Of a stretch of 64,000 bases of DNA, positions 24,301-39,300 are shown in pieces (the first letter of the stretch is position 1; each line of letters starts with the position of its first letter). The notes beneath the pieces are model-generated. The model was not told where the DNA came from. It saw only the letters and a program-made list of their open reading frames with translations, and searched no databases. The position numbers were made by a program, and so were the translations under genes. The DNA is from Catonia carolina (lineage: Eukaryota; Arthropoda; Insecta; Hemiptera; Achilidae), in the NCBI GenBank assembly GCA_035578175.1, contig JAQMRL010000008.1, positions 6,486,883 through 6,550,882 on the forward strand. Reading direction: 5' to 3'.

Positions 24301-27300
24301 TTCCATTTAACATAATTAACGTCTCGTTATTAATTTCTTTAATCAAATCCTAAACACACATGTTGTATTAAATCCGCCGTAATTAGGTCGAGTTGATTTC
24401 CCTAATTCAATTTAAATCTTTTACCAAAATCTGTCCTGGGTGAGGTTCCATACTTTTAGGCCTAATATTTTAAGGGCTGGATTACTGGAGGTGCCGGATT
24501 ACCGAGATTCTACTGTATATGTTTTTACTTTCTCTTGTCTACATGAATATATAGGAAGGAAACTATTGTTTTCATGTCGAGTTTTCACCGGATCTACATG
24601 TTTTCAGACCCCCTGAACCCAAAAAACATGTTTTTAGCGATTGGTCTGTGTGTGTGTATACAAAATATCTCAAGAACGGAACATCGTACGAACTTGAAAC
24701 TTGAAACTTAAGTTACATACCACTACCGGACCCGACACGAACATTTTCATCAAAATCGGTCAACCGGAAGTAGTAGTTTATTCGTGTTATTTTTCACTTT
24801 TTTGCAATTTTCTCAAAAACTGGTCCTACGATTTTTTAAAAATCCCCTGGTTTACTCAATTTTTTATTCTCTACAAGATAGGGTAGGCACCATGTTTGCT
24901 GAAATTCTTGGTGCAGCTGTTTTCACGTAAAAAACTTTTGTTTTAAGATTGCAACTTAAATATGCATTTTACCGCAAAAATATATGTAATAAAAGTTGTA
25001 GAGAATTTGAAATACTAAAACTTTTATTTCAAACATTTTTTTGTATAATGCTTAGTTTAGCGGTAATTAGTGATTTTCTGTTTTTTTCTCACGAAAACGT
25101 GTGAAAAATCAATTTTTTTAAGATTTCGGCCTTAGTATGCATTTTATAATAAAAGTTTATATAATCGAATTTATAGAAAATTAAAAGATCTGCAACTTTT
25201 ATTTAGAACATTTTTCTCTACAGAGCCTAGTTTAGCGTGAAAGAGTGATTTTCCGTATTTTTAAGCGAAACTGAAGTTGATTTTCATTTTGCGTCTTTCA
25301 CTCATGATTAAAATTAGGTTATGTTTATTGAGGTTAGTTTTTTTATTTATTTCTAATGTTTTATTACTAATGTTAAGATTCTTGTTTATTTATTGCATTG
25401 GCAAGAGAAAGTTGTGCGAGTGTTTCACATCAGATTTTTTCTTTCAGACACATAGCGGCGCGCCAGAACGCGTATTCGTGTACAGTGTTGTTGTTGTCAA
25501 GAGGCGCACGTGTCGATCTCCGCAATAGAGCCGGATTCAACCCACTTGAATGCTGTCTAATACCAGATAGTCCTGCGTATAACACTATCAAATTAAATAT
25601 GGAACTGAGAAACTTCAATAAATCAAAACGGATCTCACGGATATTAACAAAGTAAGTTGATGTTTACTTTCTCTTGTATTGTATAAAATATATAAGGATG
25701 GAAATTATTCTTTTAATGTTGATTTTTAAAAATTGAGTTTTCACTGGAAATATATATGTGTTCTCAAGCCCCTGAACACAAAAACTCCTCATGTCTTTAC
25801 CGATTATTCTGTTTTGTGTGAACAAAATACAAGGTGTGGCTATTAAATAACGAGACTGACGTTATAAACAATTTAATTTTAATTTTATACATAATCACTT
25901 ATTGTCACCTTCTATATACACTCCTTCCCTATCCCTACAACGCTCCATGCAAATTTTCCATAGTTGGAAACAGTGCTGGAAGTCATCTTCTGTCAGCTCC
26001 TTCGGGACACGTGCCGCTTTCTCTTATACAGCTTCAACAGACTCAAATCTTGTCCCTTTTAATGCAGATTGCAACTTAGGGAACAGGTAGAAGAAACCTG
26101 TTCCTTAAGGTGATGAAACATGGTTTTTTACTTATGATCTGGAAATCAAGCGCCAATCCATGCACTGGAAGAGCCGAACTTCACCGAGAGCCAAAAAAGC
26201 TCGAATGAGCAAGTCAAAATTTAAAGCAATGATGATTGTTTTTTTTTTATATCCATGGGATTGTGTACCTTCACTGGGTTCCTGAAGGTCAAACAATTAA
26301 TCAATAATACTACCTTGAGGTACTTTCTAAACTACGTCAAAGAGTAAGGAAAAAACGCCCCGAAATGTGGTTGGACAAATCATGGGTTCTCCACTGAGAC
26401 AATGCGGCAGCTCATTCCACCTTATCTGTCGAGAGGTTCCTAGCCAAGTACTGCATCTCACTGTTAGAACATCCATCTTATTCACCAGGTCTTGCACCAT
26501 GTGACTTCTACCTGTTTCCTAAGGTGAAATCTGCATTAAAAGGGACAAGATTTGAGTCTGTGGAAGCTGTAAAAGAGAAAGTGGCACGTGTACTGAAGGA
26601 GCTGACAGAAGATGACTTCCAGCACTGTTTCCAACAATGGAAAATTCGCATAGAGCGTTGTAGTGATAGGGAAGGAGTGTATATTGAAGGTGACAATAAG
26701 TGATTATTTGTGTTGTTTAGGTCATCAGCCGAAAGGCTGGTTTGAACCTGTAGAGGTTTTACTAAGTAAATTGAGGAGTGAGGTGGTTTACCATGCCTTC
26801 CTCACTGAGTGGAAAAGTACACTTATCAGCATGCCGGGCCCTCTGAAAAGCACATATTTTCCACTCTGCAAATGACACCTTTACTTCATTCACCACAGGG
26901 TCTGGCTGTTAACGAAATTTATTACTTTCAGAGGAGATAACTCTGATTAGTGTCTTTTACACCTCTACCTCTTCTGTTGTTAAATGATTCAGTCATTTAA
27001 TTGGCTGAGCATGTGATAAGAAACAGAACTATTTATTTTAGCCCTGCAACTAACAGATTGAGTGTAAATTATTTGACACTCCACCTGTCTGTTATGGGCA
27101 GAAGTGATTATTTATAAAATTAAAATAAAAATTTTTACGTCAGTCTCGTTTTTTTATAGCCACATCTCGTATATTAAGAACAGAATTTCATATTAAGTTG
27201 AAACTTGGAACTGTAGTTAGGTACCACCCTATAGGGATCTAACATGAAATTTTTATTAAAACTGGTCTATATCGGAAGTAGTAGTTTATTCATGCAATTT

Positions 27301-30300
27301 TTCACATCTTTGTGATTTTTCTCTAAAATGGCTTCTACGATTTTTTTTTTCAAATTGCCTTTTTACAAGATACTCTACAAGATCGGGCATATGTGCAGAA
27401 ATTTGTGGAGGGGCCATGCTCTCTTGGTAAATTTTTTTTTAATCAGGGCCTTAATATCCATTTTACAACAAAATTATACATCATTTTAGTTGTAGAAAAT
27501 TAAAAACCTACAACTTTTACTTAAGGAATTTTTTTCTTAGCGAATTATAAGAATTTTTTTTTAGCGTTGATTAGTGATTTTCCATAATTTATCATCGAAA
27601 TCTGTATAAATATGGTTTTTTAAGATTGCAGCATTAATATGGATTTTACGATCGACTAAAGTTACAGAAAATTAAAAAACCTACACAACTCTTATTTCAA
27701 ACGTATTTTTTAAATCACCTAGTTTAGTGTCATTCTTTCATGATTAAAATTAGGTTATATGGTTCATTATTTACTCAGGTAAAAGAAAGTTGTGTGAGTG
27801 TTTTACACCAGCTTTTTGAAGGTATAAGCGCAGTCTTAAAAATTTTTTTAATCATACATCGTAAAAAGGCTGATTGGTTGTTAGTTTTTGATATGGAGAG
27901 AAGTAAACTAAGGGTAACCGCACGGTGAACGTGCTAGGTTGCTTACAAGCAGGAACCTGCTAGCGGAAATATGCCATTATATTTTAATCAGACGTCTCAC
28001 AGTAAACGCTGGTGGCAGAACCTGCGCATATCAGCTCACAGGTTTGTTTTGTGTAAACCTGCATGCTGCTCTGCTGGCAGGTTGCAGTGTACTTGGCGTC
28101 GTATAATATTTATTCATAAATAATAACAACTTGTTTATTAAAACGGCAACTTATGATGTTGTGAATACAGAATTGTTAATATCTAAGTATTAATAAATAT
28201 ATCTTAAATATCTAAATATTAAACGTTTCCAGAGAGTCATTCTCTGTTTCCGCTGTACAATTTTCTGTTCTAATTAACGTCACTAACGGTATCGCTTGTC
28301 GGTAACGAGCAGGTGCAGTGTTAAATTAATTGCACTCAATCTGTTGGTTCCAGGGCTACAAAAAATGTTCTGTGTTATCACATAGTCAGCCAATTATATG
28401 ACTGAACTATTTAAGAACAGAAGTGGTAGACGTGTAAAAGACACTAATCAGAGGTATCTCCTCTGAGATTAATGAATTTCACTATACAGCCAAACACTGT
28501 GGTGAATGAAGTAAAGATTGCATTTGCTGGTTGGAAAGTAGGTGGTTTTCGGAGGGTGTGGCATGCTGATAAGCATACTCTTTCAACTCGGTGAGGAAGG
28601 CAATAGTAAACCGCTTCACTCCTTGTTTTTATGTAGTAAAAACTCTAGAGTTTCAAACCAGTTTTTCAGCTGTTAACCTAAACAACAACGATCTATTGGT
28701 TCCAGGGCTACAAAAAATGTCCTGTCTAGTCTTATAGTCAGCCAAATATGACTGAACTATTTAAGAACAGAAGTGGTAGAGTTGTAAAAGACATAGTCAG
28801 AGGTATCTCCTCTAAGATTAATGAATTTCACTATACAGCCAGACCCTGTGATGAATAAAGTAAAGATTTCATTTACTGGGTGGAAAGTAGGTGGTTTTCG
28901 GAGGGTGTGGCATGCCGAAAAGCATATTTTTTCAATTTGGTGAGGAAGGCAATAGTAAACCACCTCACTCCTTGTTTTTACTTAGTAAAACCTCTAGAGG
29001 TTGAAACCAGTTTTTTCAGCTGTTGACCTAAACTACAACAGTATTGCCTTTAAAAGATAACAATTTAGTCTAAATGTTTTCCATAAGAAATTCATCTGCC
29101 CATAACAGACAGGCGGAGTGTCAAATTATTTTCACTCAATCTGTTCGTTGCAGGGCTAAAATTAATAGTTCTGTTTCTTATCCCATGGTCAGCCAATTAA
29201 ATGGCTGAATCATTTAAGAACAGAAGAGGAGGTAGAGGTGTAAAAGACACTAATTATAGTTATCTTCTCTGAAGGTAATGACATTCATTATACAGCCAGA
29301 CCCTGTGATGAATGAAGTGAAGGTGTCAATTTTCAGAGTGAAAAATATGTACTTTTCAGAGGGCCCGGCATGCTGATAAGCATATTTTTTCCATTCAGTG
29401 AGGAAGGCAGTTGTAAACCACCTCACTCCTCAATTTACTTAGTAAAGCCTCTACAGGTTCAAACCAGCCAACCAGGCTGATGACCTGAACAACAACAAGA
29501 AATTCATCATCACTGCTGCTACTGGAACTCATTTTGAAGTACCGACAACTGAATTAAGGTTTAAGCACGTATTTTATGCTCCTACTGTGCGCACTTGCCA
29601 GCGTGAATCATTACTTGCGACCTGCACCATCCAGCAATCTGAAAACAGCGAACTGCGACCAGTGTTAATTGTGCGCTTACCCTAATGATTGTATAATGCT
29701 TTCTTTTTTAAATGACTTTTGCAGTGACATCACTAGAGGTCATGAAGTTAATCCGATACAGTGTGTGAATGCTTTTGACGATGATGGAATCCCTCAAGAT
29801 TTTACGTACATCACTGAAAATTGTTTCACTTCGAATATTAGTGTCGATAGAACTATCACTTCATTACAGGTGGTTATTTTTTTTTTGATATTTCCTTAAT
29901 CTGTTAATACTGTTGGTTATAAATTATGGTAATAAAACTGTATTGTAGTGTACGGGGGTTTGTTTATTTTTCAATCTTCAATAGCTCATAAATAAACGAG
30001 TGAAAGTAGTGAAAATGTTTTATTGTTAAAAGTTACATATACTTTTGGCTACTTTTCATAGTAATCAACTTTACGATTGAGGCATTTGTCGGACAGTTTT
30101 CCCGTAAATTTAGATTTATTACCAGTTAATTATCTTGTATATCCACATTTATACTGACATTTTTATGATATCCTCAGGTGCTCCAAAAATTAGTAATACA
30201 CAAAAAACGTAGAAAACAGTTTGTAAAATTGTTGTTATTCGAAATTTTTTAAAAACATGGTATGGTCCAAAGATTAAATTGAAAAAATGTCAGTAGCTCG

Positions 30301-33300
30301 AGAAGAAACCCGACAACTAAAGTGTGTTAAGTTTAATTTCCCTATCTTTTACCAATCCTATGAAAAATGTACCTAAAAATAGCAAATTTAACACTGGCAC
30401 GATACAAAGTACAATCTCCCCTTAAGTGCCACGGAAAGGCATTTTTTTCAGCTTCACTTCACACCATAGTATTAGGTACACTGCGTATTAGATTTCATTC
30501 TGCACTGTGAATTGTCCGACCATGTTTTCGATAAACCAACATTTCTGTGTACACGAACAAACAACAGTTACATTCGTTCCGTGATATAATGTGTAAAGGC
30601 TCCAGCCTTTCTTAGTTTGCTCCTAATGTAAACAAATAATGACGTCACTGAGCATGCGCAATATATCAAAATGTGTACACGCTGATTAAAAAGTAACAAC
30701 AAAATACTTTAAAAAGTATTTTTATAAATGAAATTGTTAGGCGTACATCATATCATGACTGATGTTTTAAGTACTTATAATTTAAAACATAGTTAACTTA
30801 ACGATTTAAATGCTACCTTAGGAATCGTCATGCGTAACCTCCTATGCTGAGTTAGGAATGACTTTTTTGGTGTCATCTTAAATCATTACTTACTTCTTTT
30901 ATGTTTAAAATAAAATCAAAATTTTTACAAAAAAAATAATTTTAATTTAAATTTAAAATTAAATTAAAATTTGTGTAAAAATTTGAAATTATAGTAAAAC
31001 TTTCCTATAAATTTTTATAAATATGATATGTTATATATGTTTTAGGCTTGTTATCATCTGAGCCTGTAGTATATTATACAATTTGAAAATTTTGAAAAAT
31101 TTTTTAAAAAAAAATCAAATTTTTTTTTGAAAATTTTGAAAAAAAAAATTGAAAAATTAATTTCATAAAATATTTTCAAAACTCAGAATTGGAATATTGT
31201 AATTTATTTTGAAATTCTAAATAAATAAATATTTATTTTTATAATAAAAAAATGAAGAAAATGATATAACCGAAATATAACTTGAAAATAATCGAATAAA
31301 TTAAGACACTAAAATACTACGGCAACACATCTGACAATATGCGATGTAGCTAATAAATACAGGACATTGTCAAAAAGTTTCACGTAATAACCAGTAGATG
31401 GTGTAACATGTCCATTATGTAGTGTTATGATTTCCCAATGATTTAACATTAGAACGTACAAATGCAAAAGTAGCACGTGCGTTTGATTTTCAATAACGTA
31501 AAAGTACGTTAGTAGCACAGTAAGTGCCACGAGCTCCGAACCTATATATACGTCAATAGCAGTTAAAGGGTTAATAGGAATACAACATCCATAAAGTAGC
31601 GGACTCTAGCGTTCACCCTGTAGTAGCTGGCTTTGGTTTGTTAACAGTAGGAGCAAACTAACGACGGCTCAACTTTATGTATGTTGTTATATTGGTTGAA
31701 TTGAAAACAAAGCAGTCACGCATGCGCACCGATGCTTTCCCCCTTTTCCCCCTCATTGAAACCAAAGGCAAACTCATGACTCATGTAACTATATTTGTTT
31801 TATTTATTTTTATTTTTTTAATTTACGCCCCAATTGGAGCACTCAAGTCACTCATGGACATGCGTTCCTTGAGGAGTTAGTTGCGGTGGCACCACACTGT
31901 TGTTTTCTTCGTTCCCACATCAATTTCATATTCCTTGACCTGGTGGCTCTCAATCTCTCTGCTACAGCTGCATTCGGCTGTCTTCTCTCTCTGAAAGGCA
32001 GTTGGGTTATCCTCTTCTCCTTTAGGATGGTCTTCTCTTCTCGTCTCTGGATCATTTCTTCATTTATATTCAAGTTCCTCATGTCTGACATGACTTCCTG
32101 TATCCATTTGTTTTGGATCTTATTCTTCATTTGGTAGTCAAGGAGCTGTTTAATGAGTCTTGAGTCAGGCAGTCTGCTAAGGTGACCAAAGAAAGCGACT
32201 CTCCTCTTCCTCATTGTGTCCAATATCGGCTCATTTTCCTTATAAACTGTATTGTTGGGGACTATCCACCATTTTCCTTGGACTTGATGCTTGAAATTAA
32301 TGGCTGTTCTTAATATTCTTCTGTCTATCTTTTGAAGTTTGTCCGTGGTTGATCGAGTGTTCAAGTTGAAAAGGGTCTCACAAGCATATGTAGCCTCTGG
32401 CTTGATTACAGAGTTATAATGCCTGATTTTGGAGTTAATTGATAGGGGCTTCTTATATATGGGCCAGGTGATTCTTTGGGCCTGTTTCAGTTTGGTTACT
32501 CTGTTCTCAATTGCAGGCTTTTCATTCAGATTCCATGTGATTATTTCACCGAGATACTTAAATTTCTGAACTATCTTTATTTTTTCTCCATTGCTTAGTT
32601 GCAGGCTCTGAAGTTCTTGTTTAAAGCCTGGCATTATCTCTGTTTTTTCCCATGATATTTGGAGTCCAACTTTTGATGCTATTTCCTGCAGGGTTTCAAT
32701 CTGATGCGTGGTTTCCTCCATACTGTTGGACAACAGTGCCAAATCATCCGCAAAGGCGAGGCAATTCACCCTGATCACTCTTCCAACTTTGACCCCAGGT
32801 GGGCATTTCTTGTTCCACTCTCTCATAATCTTCTCCAGGACACAGTTGAACAGCAGTGGTGACAGTCCATCCCCTTGACGAAGCCCAGTCCTGATCTCAA
32901 ATCCTTGCGACAATTTGTTTATTGTAAGACAGAATAAAAGTGTTCAAAATATTTAAATTTACTTTTTGTTGTTGTTGTTGTTGGATATTTACAGTTTTGC
33001 AAGTGCAGAGATAGTTGTACGACAGGGTGCTGCATGTGCGGCAAAGTCAGTATCAGATGTTGGTATGATAATGAAGGAAAGTTGCTACCGGAGTTCAATT
33101 TTGCTGGTAAATTTTGTTTTATTATTTTACTTTTTACTACAATATTTTTTTGTTGATTTTGTTAATAAATTTTTTACTCTCTCTTGCCTATATGAATATA
33201 CAGGAACAAAAATTATTGTTTTCATGTCGATTTTTCAAAATCGAGTTTTCACCGGATCTACACGTTTTCAGACCCCCTGAACCCAAAAAACTGGTTTTTA

Positions 33301-36300
33301 GAGATTAGTCTGTGTGTGAAAATGTGCATGCGTGTGTGTTTTTTTTTTTTTTTTTGGTTTAACGTCCGACTGTTCTGCAATTACTGCTAATGCAGATTGT
33401 GAAGGATGAAATGATTTTTTGTAACGTATGAAAATATGCTGTGCCTGAATGGGATTCGAACCCAAGACCGCATGATGAGAGGTGAGCACGTTACTAACTA
33501 CGCCAATGCGGTCGGCATTGTGTGTGTGTGTATTTGTGAACAAAATATCTCAAGAATGGAACATCAACGAACTTAAAACTTAAGTTAGATACCACTAGAG
33601 TACCCAACATGAACATTTTCATCAAAATCGGTCAACCGGAAGTAGTAGTTTATTCGTGTAATTTTTCACTTTTTTGCGATTTCCTCAAAAATGGGTCCTA
33701 CAATTTTTTTTTAAATCACCTCATTTACTAAATTTTTTATTTTCTACAAGATAAGGTAGGCGCCATTTCTGCTGAAATTCTTGGTGAGGCTTTTTTCTCA
33801 TAAACAAATTGTGTTTTTAGGATTGCGACTTTAATATGCATTTTAGCGCAAAAATGTATCTAGTAAAAGTTGTTGAGAATTTTAAATTCTACAACTTTTA
33901 TTTCAAACATTTTTTTGTATAAAGCTTAGTTTAGCGGTAATTAGCGATTTTCTGTTTTTTTTCTCATGAAAGCGTGTAAAAAATTAATTTTTTTAAGATT
34001 TCAGCTTGAGCATGAATTGTATGATAAAAGTGTACGAGTATAATACATTTTGTAGGAAATTAAAAGATCTACCTACTACTTGTATTTTGAGCATTTTTCT
34101 CTACAGAGCCTAATTTTGCGTGAAAGAGTGATTTTCCGTATTTTTAAGCCAAACTGAAGTTAATTTTCATTTTGCGTCTTTCACTCATGATTAAAATTAG
34201 GTTATATTTATTTGGGGTTAGTTTTTTTGTTTATTTCTAATGTTTTATTACTAATGTTAGGTTATATTGTTAATTATTTGCAGTGCCAAGAGAAAGTTGC
34301 ATGAGTGTTTCACACCAGATTTTTTCTATAAACAGCAACGTTTTCAAACCCAGCACTCAAAGTGTTAAAAAATGTTAAATTTTTAAATTTACAAAAACCG
34401 AAAAATCCGCATTAAGAGATACAGTCCAGTGAACTGGTTGTACCGAATTATAATTGATTCCATAGTTTTAAGTGATTCATTTCCTTTCAATTTTTTTTTC
34501 TGGGTTTATCGTCCGACTGTTCTGCAATTACTGCTAATGTAGATGGTGAAGGATGGGATGATTTTTGTGCAACGTATGAAAATATCTTCATTCAAAAATA
34601 AATCTTTATAATGCATCCTGCAGTTTGAAATTAATTCTATTTTATTTAATGAATTTATATAATAAATTTCACTAATCTTCTTTTTAAACTGCGTCAACTT
34701 TTATCTTTATTTACACGTGTTTCGGTGGATCCACCATCATCAGAGTAAATAACATAATTCAAACTAAAAACTTTTTTGTTTATTTAAAATCTATGGAAAT
34801 TTATTTAATCTACTCTGATGATGGTGGATCCACCGAAACATGTGTAAGTAAAGATAAAAGTTGACACAGTTTAAAAAGAAGGTTAGTGAAATTTATTATA
34901 TAAATTCATTATATAGAACAGTATGAAAATACGCCGTGCCTGAATGGGATTCGAACCCAAGACCGCATGATGAGAGGCGAGCACGTTACCAACTACACCA
35001 ATGCGGCCGGCATTTCCATTCATTTGTACTTTTTCATTTTTCAGATAGCCGTATTCGTATTAAAACGAGTGGTTGGACTCTAGCATATGATTAAGATTCA
35101 TTACATTATTTATATTGTGACAATATTGAAGACGAATATGGTTCAAGAAACTTCTAGTACTTAATTCATAAAATGTTAAAAGAGTAGATAATAGAGTGAA
35201 AAAGTAACAATAGGGTCAGTTATAAAAGGATACCTATTTATAAAGGGATTTTAAAAAGGTCTTTGTTGTAAAACTATTTGTGAAAGAGTCGGTTGATTAC
35301 GTGTAACACCCTTTTATTCAATTTATAACTTGTTTAAATTAGTTAAGATTTCTCCAGAAAGGACTTTTGTATCGAATCTCAGTGTCTTTCGAGAAGGCTC
35401 TTTGAACCGCCTATATAAATAGAACCTTGAGTGCGGTCAGTGAGTCAGTATTCGTTTGATCTTTGACAAGTGTTTATTTGCGTGAGCTACCGGTACGATT
35501 GGGTCAGGTCAACGTACCCGGGCATTGTGTTGGTCAACTATATTATTATTCAGTTTTATTGTATGTGCATTGTGTATTCAGTTTCATTGTGTGTGTGCAT
35601 TCTATATAATTGTTGTAAGTAGTATTAAGTAAATTATTAAGTTATTTATTGTATTACTTTATCATAATTAGTTTATTATTTATTTTGTAAATCTTTTAGT
35701 TGTAATAAATACTTGTAATTGTAAACTTTAGTGTATTAATTATTTAATTCCTCACCTTACCTAGAATTTAATTTCTCACCTAGATCCTGAAACGGACCTT
35801 AGCGATAAATGTCACAATATAATACGACAACAATTTAAAGTTCTTTTTTGTTTTACTCCTTTGTTTACACACCAAAATTACCCAACTGTATCGATATTTA
35901 ATTTCTTTTATCTTAGAAAAATAATAGCATTTTTGCCCCAGTTTAGAAACTAGAGAATTGGTATCGAGAATTGACACTTCATTATTAGTAAATTATAATA
36001 ATGTTTTGGGCTTGAGTAATATTGTGATTTTTATGATAATTGTGTATTTTTCTTAATTTTAGATCCACCGATGCTGTTTGAATGCAACAGAGCTTGTACG
36101 TGTAATAAATTGACTTGCAAGAATAGAGTTGTTCAACATGGCATCAAAGCCAGGTTTCAGTTATTCAAAACAAGTACCAACAAAGGTTGGGGGTTACGTA
36201 CGTTAAGGCTTATACCAAAAGGAAGTTATGTTTGCGAGTTAGTATTGGTTTTCTTTTATTAATAATTATCTTTGAATGTTAATTTCATCAATTGTTATTT

Positions 36301-39300
36301 ATTAATTTCAAATGGCAAGTGGTGTATAATCCTCCAACAATATTGAATACGAGGAAAACAAGTCGATAATTAACACAATGAGAAAAATCTGGTGTGAAAC
36401 ACTCGCACAACTTTCTCTTGCCAATGTAAATAATGGAAAATAAAATCTGGTGTGAAACACTCGCACAACTTTCTCTTGCCAATCCAAATAATTAACAATA
36501 AATCTAACATTAGTAATAAAACATTAGGAATAAACAAAAAACTAACCTCTAAAAATTAACCTTATTTTAATCATGACTGAAAAACGCAAAATGAAAATCG
36601 AATTTAGTTCGGCTTAAAAATACGGAAAATCACTCTTTTACACTAAACTAGGCTCTGTAGAGAAAAATGCTTTAAATAAAAGTTGTAGATCTTTCTATTT
36701 CCTAGAAAATTAATTATATACACTTTTGTCGTAAAATGCATACTAAGGCCGAAATCTGAAAAAATTCGATTTTTCACACTTTTCATGAGAAAAAACAGAA
36801 AACCGCTAAACTAAGCATTATACAAAAAAATGTTTGAAATAAAAGTTGTAGAATTTTAAATTCTCTACATTTTTTATTTTATAAATGTTTGCGCTATAGT
36901 ACATATTAAAGCCGTAATCTTAAAAAAACACTTTTTTTACGTAGAAACGGCCTCACCAAGAATTTCAACAGACATGGCGCCTACCCTATCTTGTAAAGAA
37001 TAAAAAATTGAGTAAACCAGGCGATTTTAAAAAAATTGTAGGACCAGTTTTTGAGAAAATCGCAAAAAAGTGAAAAATTACATGAATAAACTACTACTTC
37101 CGGTTGACCGATTTTGATGAAAATGTTCGTGTCGGGTCCGGTAGTGGTATGTAACTTAAGTTTCAAGTTCATACGATGTTCTGTTCTTGAGATATTTTGT
37201 ATACACAGACACACACACACACACACAGACCAATTGCTAAAAACATGTTTTTTGGGTTAAGGGGGTCTGAAAACGTGTAGATCCGGTGAAAAATCGACAT
37301 GAAAACAATACTTTCCTTCCTATATATTCATACAGGCATGAGAAAGTAATAACGTATGTTTTATTGGTGGCAATTTTTTGCCATCTGTAATTTTCCTATG
37401 TGTATCCGTCACATCCAGATGTCAGAAACTACAAGAGAGAGCAACAGACGGTTTTCAGATTCATAATCTACACGAAAAGTTAGTAGGCCTGGATTGGGTT
37501 TGAAGTTCTGGACTTGACCAGAAGTGGGCCGAAATCGGAAGTCAAGAAATAACAACGTCACAACTTGGAAAGAAAATGTTAAATGGAATAGCTTACAAAG
37601 TTAAAGGTGCTACAAGGCGATCCATTATGAAAATTTTCATTAAAACCGGGCAACTGAAAGTAGTAATTTATTCGTGCAATTTTCTGAAAAACAGCTCCTA
37701 CAATTTTGTTTAAAATCACCTCATTCACTACATTTTCAGTGCTGTACAAGATAGGGTAAGCACCATGTCTGCTGAAATATTATGGGGAGGGCTGTCCTCT
37801 TGTAGTAAAAAAAAGATTTTTAAGTTTCCGTCTTTAATATGCAAAAGAATATAATCAAAGTTATAGAAAATTAAAAACCTAGAATTTTTGTTAAAAGCAG
37901 TTTTTTAAGAGTGCTTTGTACATCTGTTAAGTGATTTTCTGTATTTTTAAGTTGAACAGAGGTTGATTTTCATTTACCATCATTCAATGCTGATTGAAAT
38001 TTAGTTATGTTTTTAATTTTACTCTGTGTACTCATAATTAAACGCGCTTGAAATTTTTCATTATTTACATTGGCAGGAGAAAGTCATGTGAGTGTTTAAC
38101 ACCTTTTTTTTTGTAAGTTATTTATTATTATTTCTATTCAAGTCATATAAAAATGTGTATTGTAGTATTGTGAAATTATTAATTTTTATGTTATTTATAA
38201 TTTTGTTGCAGGTATATTGGGGAGATAATATCGGATTGTGAAGCTGACACCCGTGAAGACGATTCGTACCTGTTTGATTTGGATAATAGGGTAAGAAAAC
38301 AATTTCTGGTTTATTTTATTGATTGTCAGAATATTTTATATAGAATCATGATGTGATTTACTGAAATGACAAAAAGAAAACAAGTTGTTTAAAACATTAT
38401 CATAGTGTACATACAGTAGCGTGCAAATTAATCAGAACACAGATGTTATTGAATAAATGTTGTTTTGGTCATCAGCCGAAAGGCTGGTTTGAACCTTTAG
38501 AGGTTTTACTAAGTAAAACGAGGAGTGAGGTGGTTTACCATTGCCAACACTCACTGAGTGGAAAAGTACACTTATCAGCATGCCAGGCCCTCTGAAAAGC
38601 ATATATTTTCCACTCTTGAAATGACACTTTCACTTCATTCACCACAGGGTCCAACTGTATAATGAAATCCATTACTTTCAGACGAGATAACTCTGATTAG
38701 TGTCTTTAACACCTCCACCTTTTCTGTTCTTAAATGATTCAGTCATTTAATTGGGTGACCATGTGATAAGAAACACAACTATTCGTTTTAGCCCTGCAAC
38801 TAACAGATTGAGTGTAAATAATTTGACACTCCACCTGTCTGTTATGGGCAAATTTAATAAATAGTAACTTTATTTACGAAAAAAATTATTATATACGTAC
38901 AAGTTGTGAATATTTAGGAACTAATATGTTTCCCTTTATTTTTTATCACTTCACGATACAATTTGGCATAGATTCAATAGTGTTCTACAAAATTTTTAAT
39001 TTGTTCATCTCGAAACCATACGTATAGGTATCAGACAAACTAATGTCCCATAGCTGAGCGAGTGAGAGGGAGATTTATGGTATAACTACGCATGCGCTCA
39101 AAGGTCTTTACCATTATAATCCAAATCTGAAAACGTACTACAGTCATTATCTTGCTTGTTAGTTTACTGCATGCATAGACGCTTGCTCACAACAAAGAGT
39201 AAAATTAAAGACAACTAGGTGAACCTGTGCGGGAAAACTCACACCAAAGTGTAAATTTGTTTTTATAGAACTTCTATGTAAACAACTTTTTTTATTTTAT

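Larger units (their letters stand above)
25829..27175 (+). mobile_element. Mariner with inverted 3'-end duplication and nested repeat A
   Basis: Terminal repeats TACAAGGTGTGGCTATTAAA and the inverse of TTATAGCCACATCTCGTA. 25900-26095 is an inverted copy of 26515-26700. It holds a transposase remnant (26100-26702) and a repeat A insertion with a 12 bp duplication. Confidence 0.85.
34585..34920. mobile_element. Repeat C palindrome (short arms) inside SINE
   Basis: Flanked by GTATGAAAATA at 34574-34584 and 34921-34931. Its centre has collapsed relative to other copies; hammerheads remain in both arms. Confidence 0.85.
34493..35020 (-). mobile_element. tRNA-derived SINE split by repeat C
   Basis: Tail part 34493-34584 and head part 34921-35020 form one SINE; repeat C sits between with duplication GTATGAAAATA. 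Confidence 0.85.
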
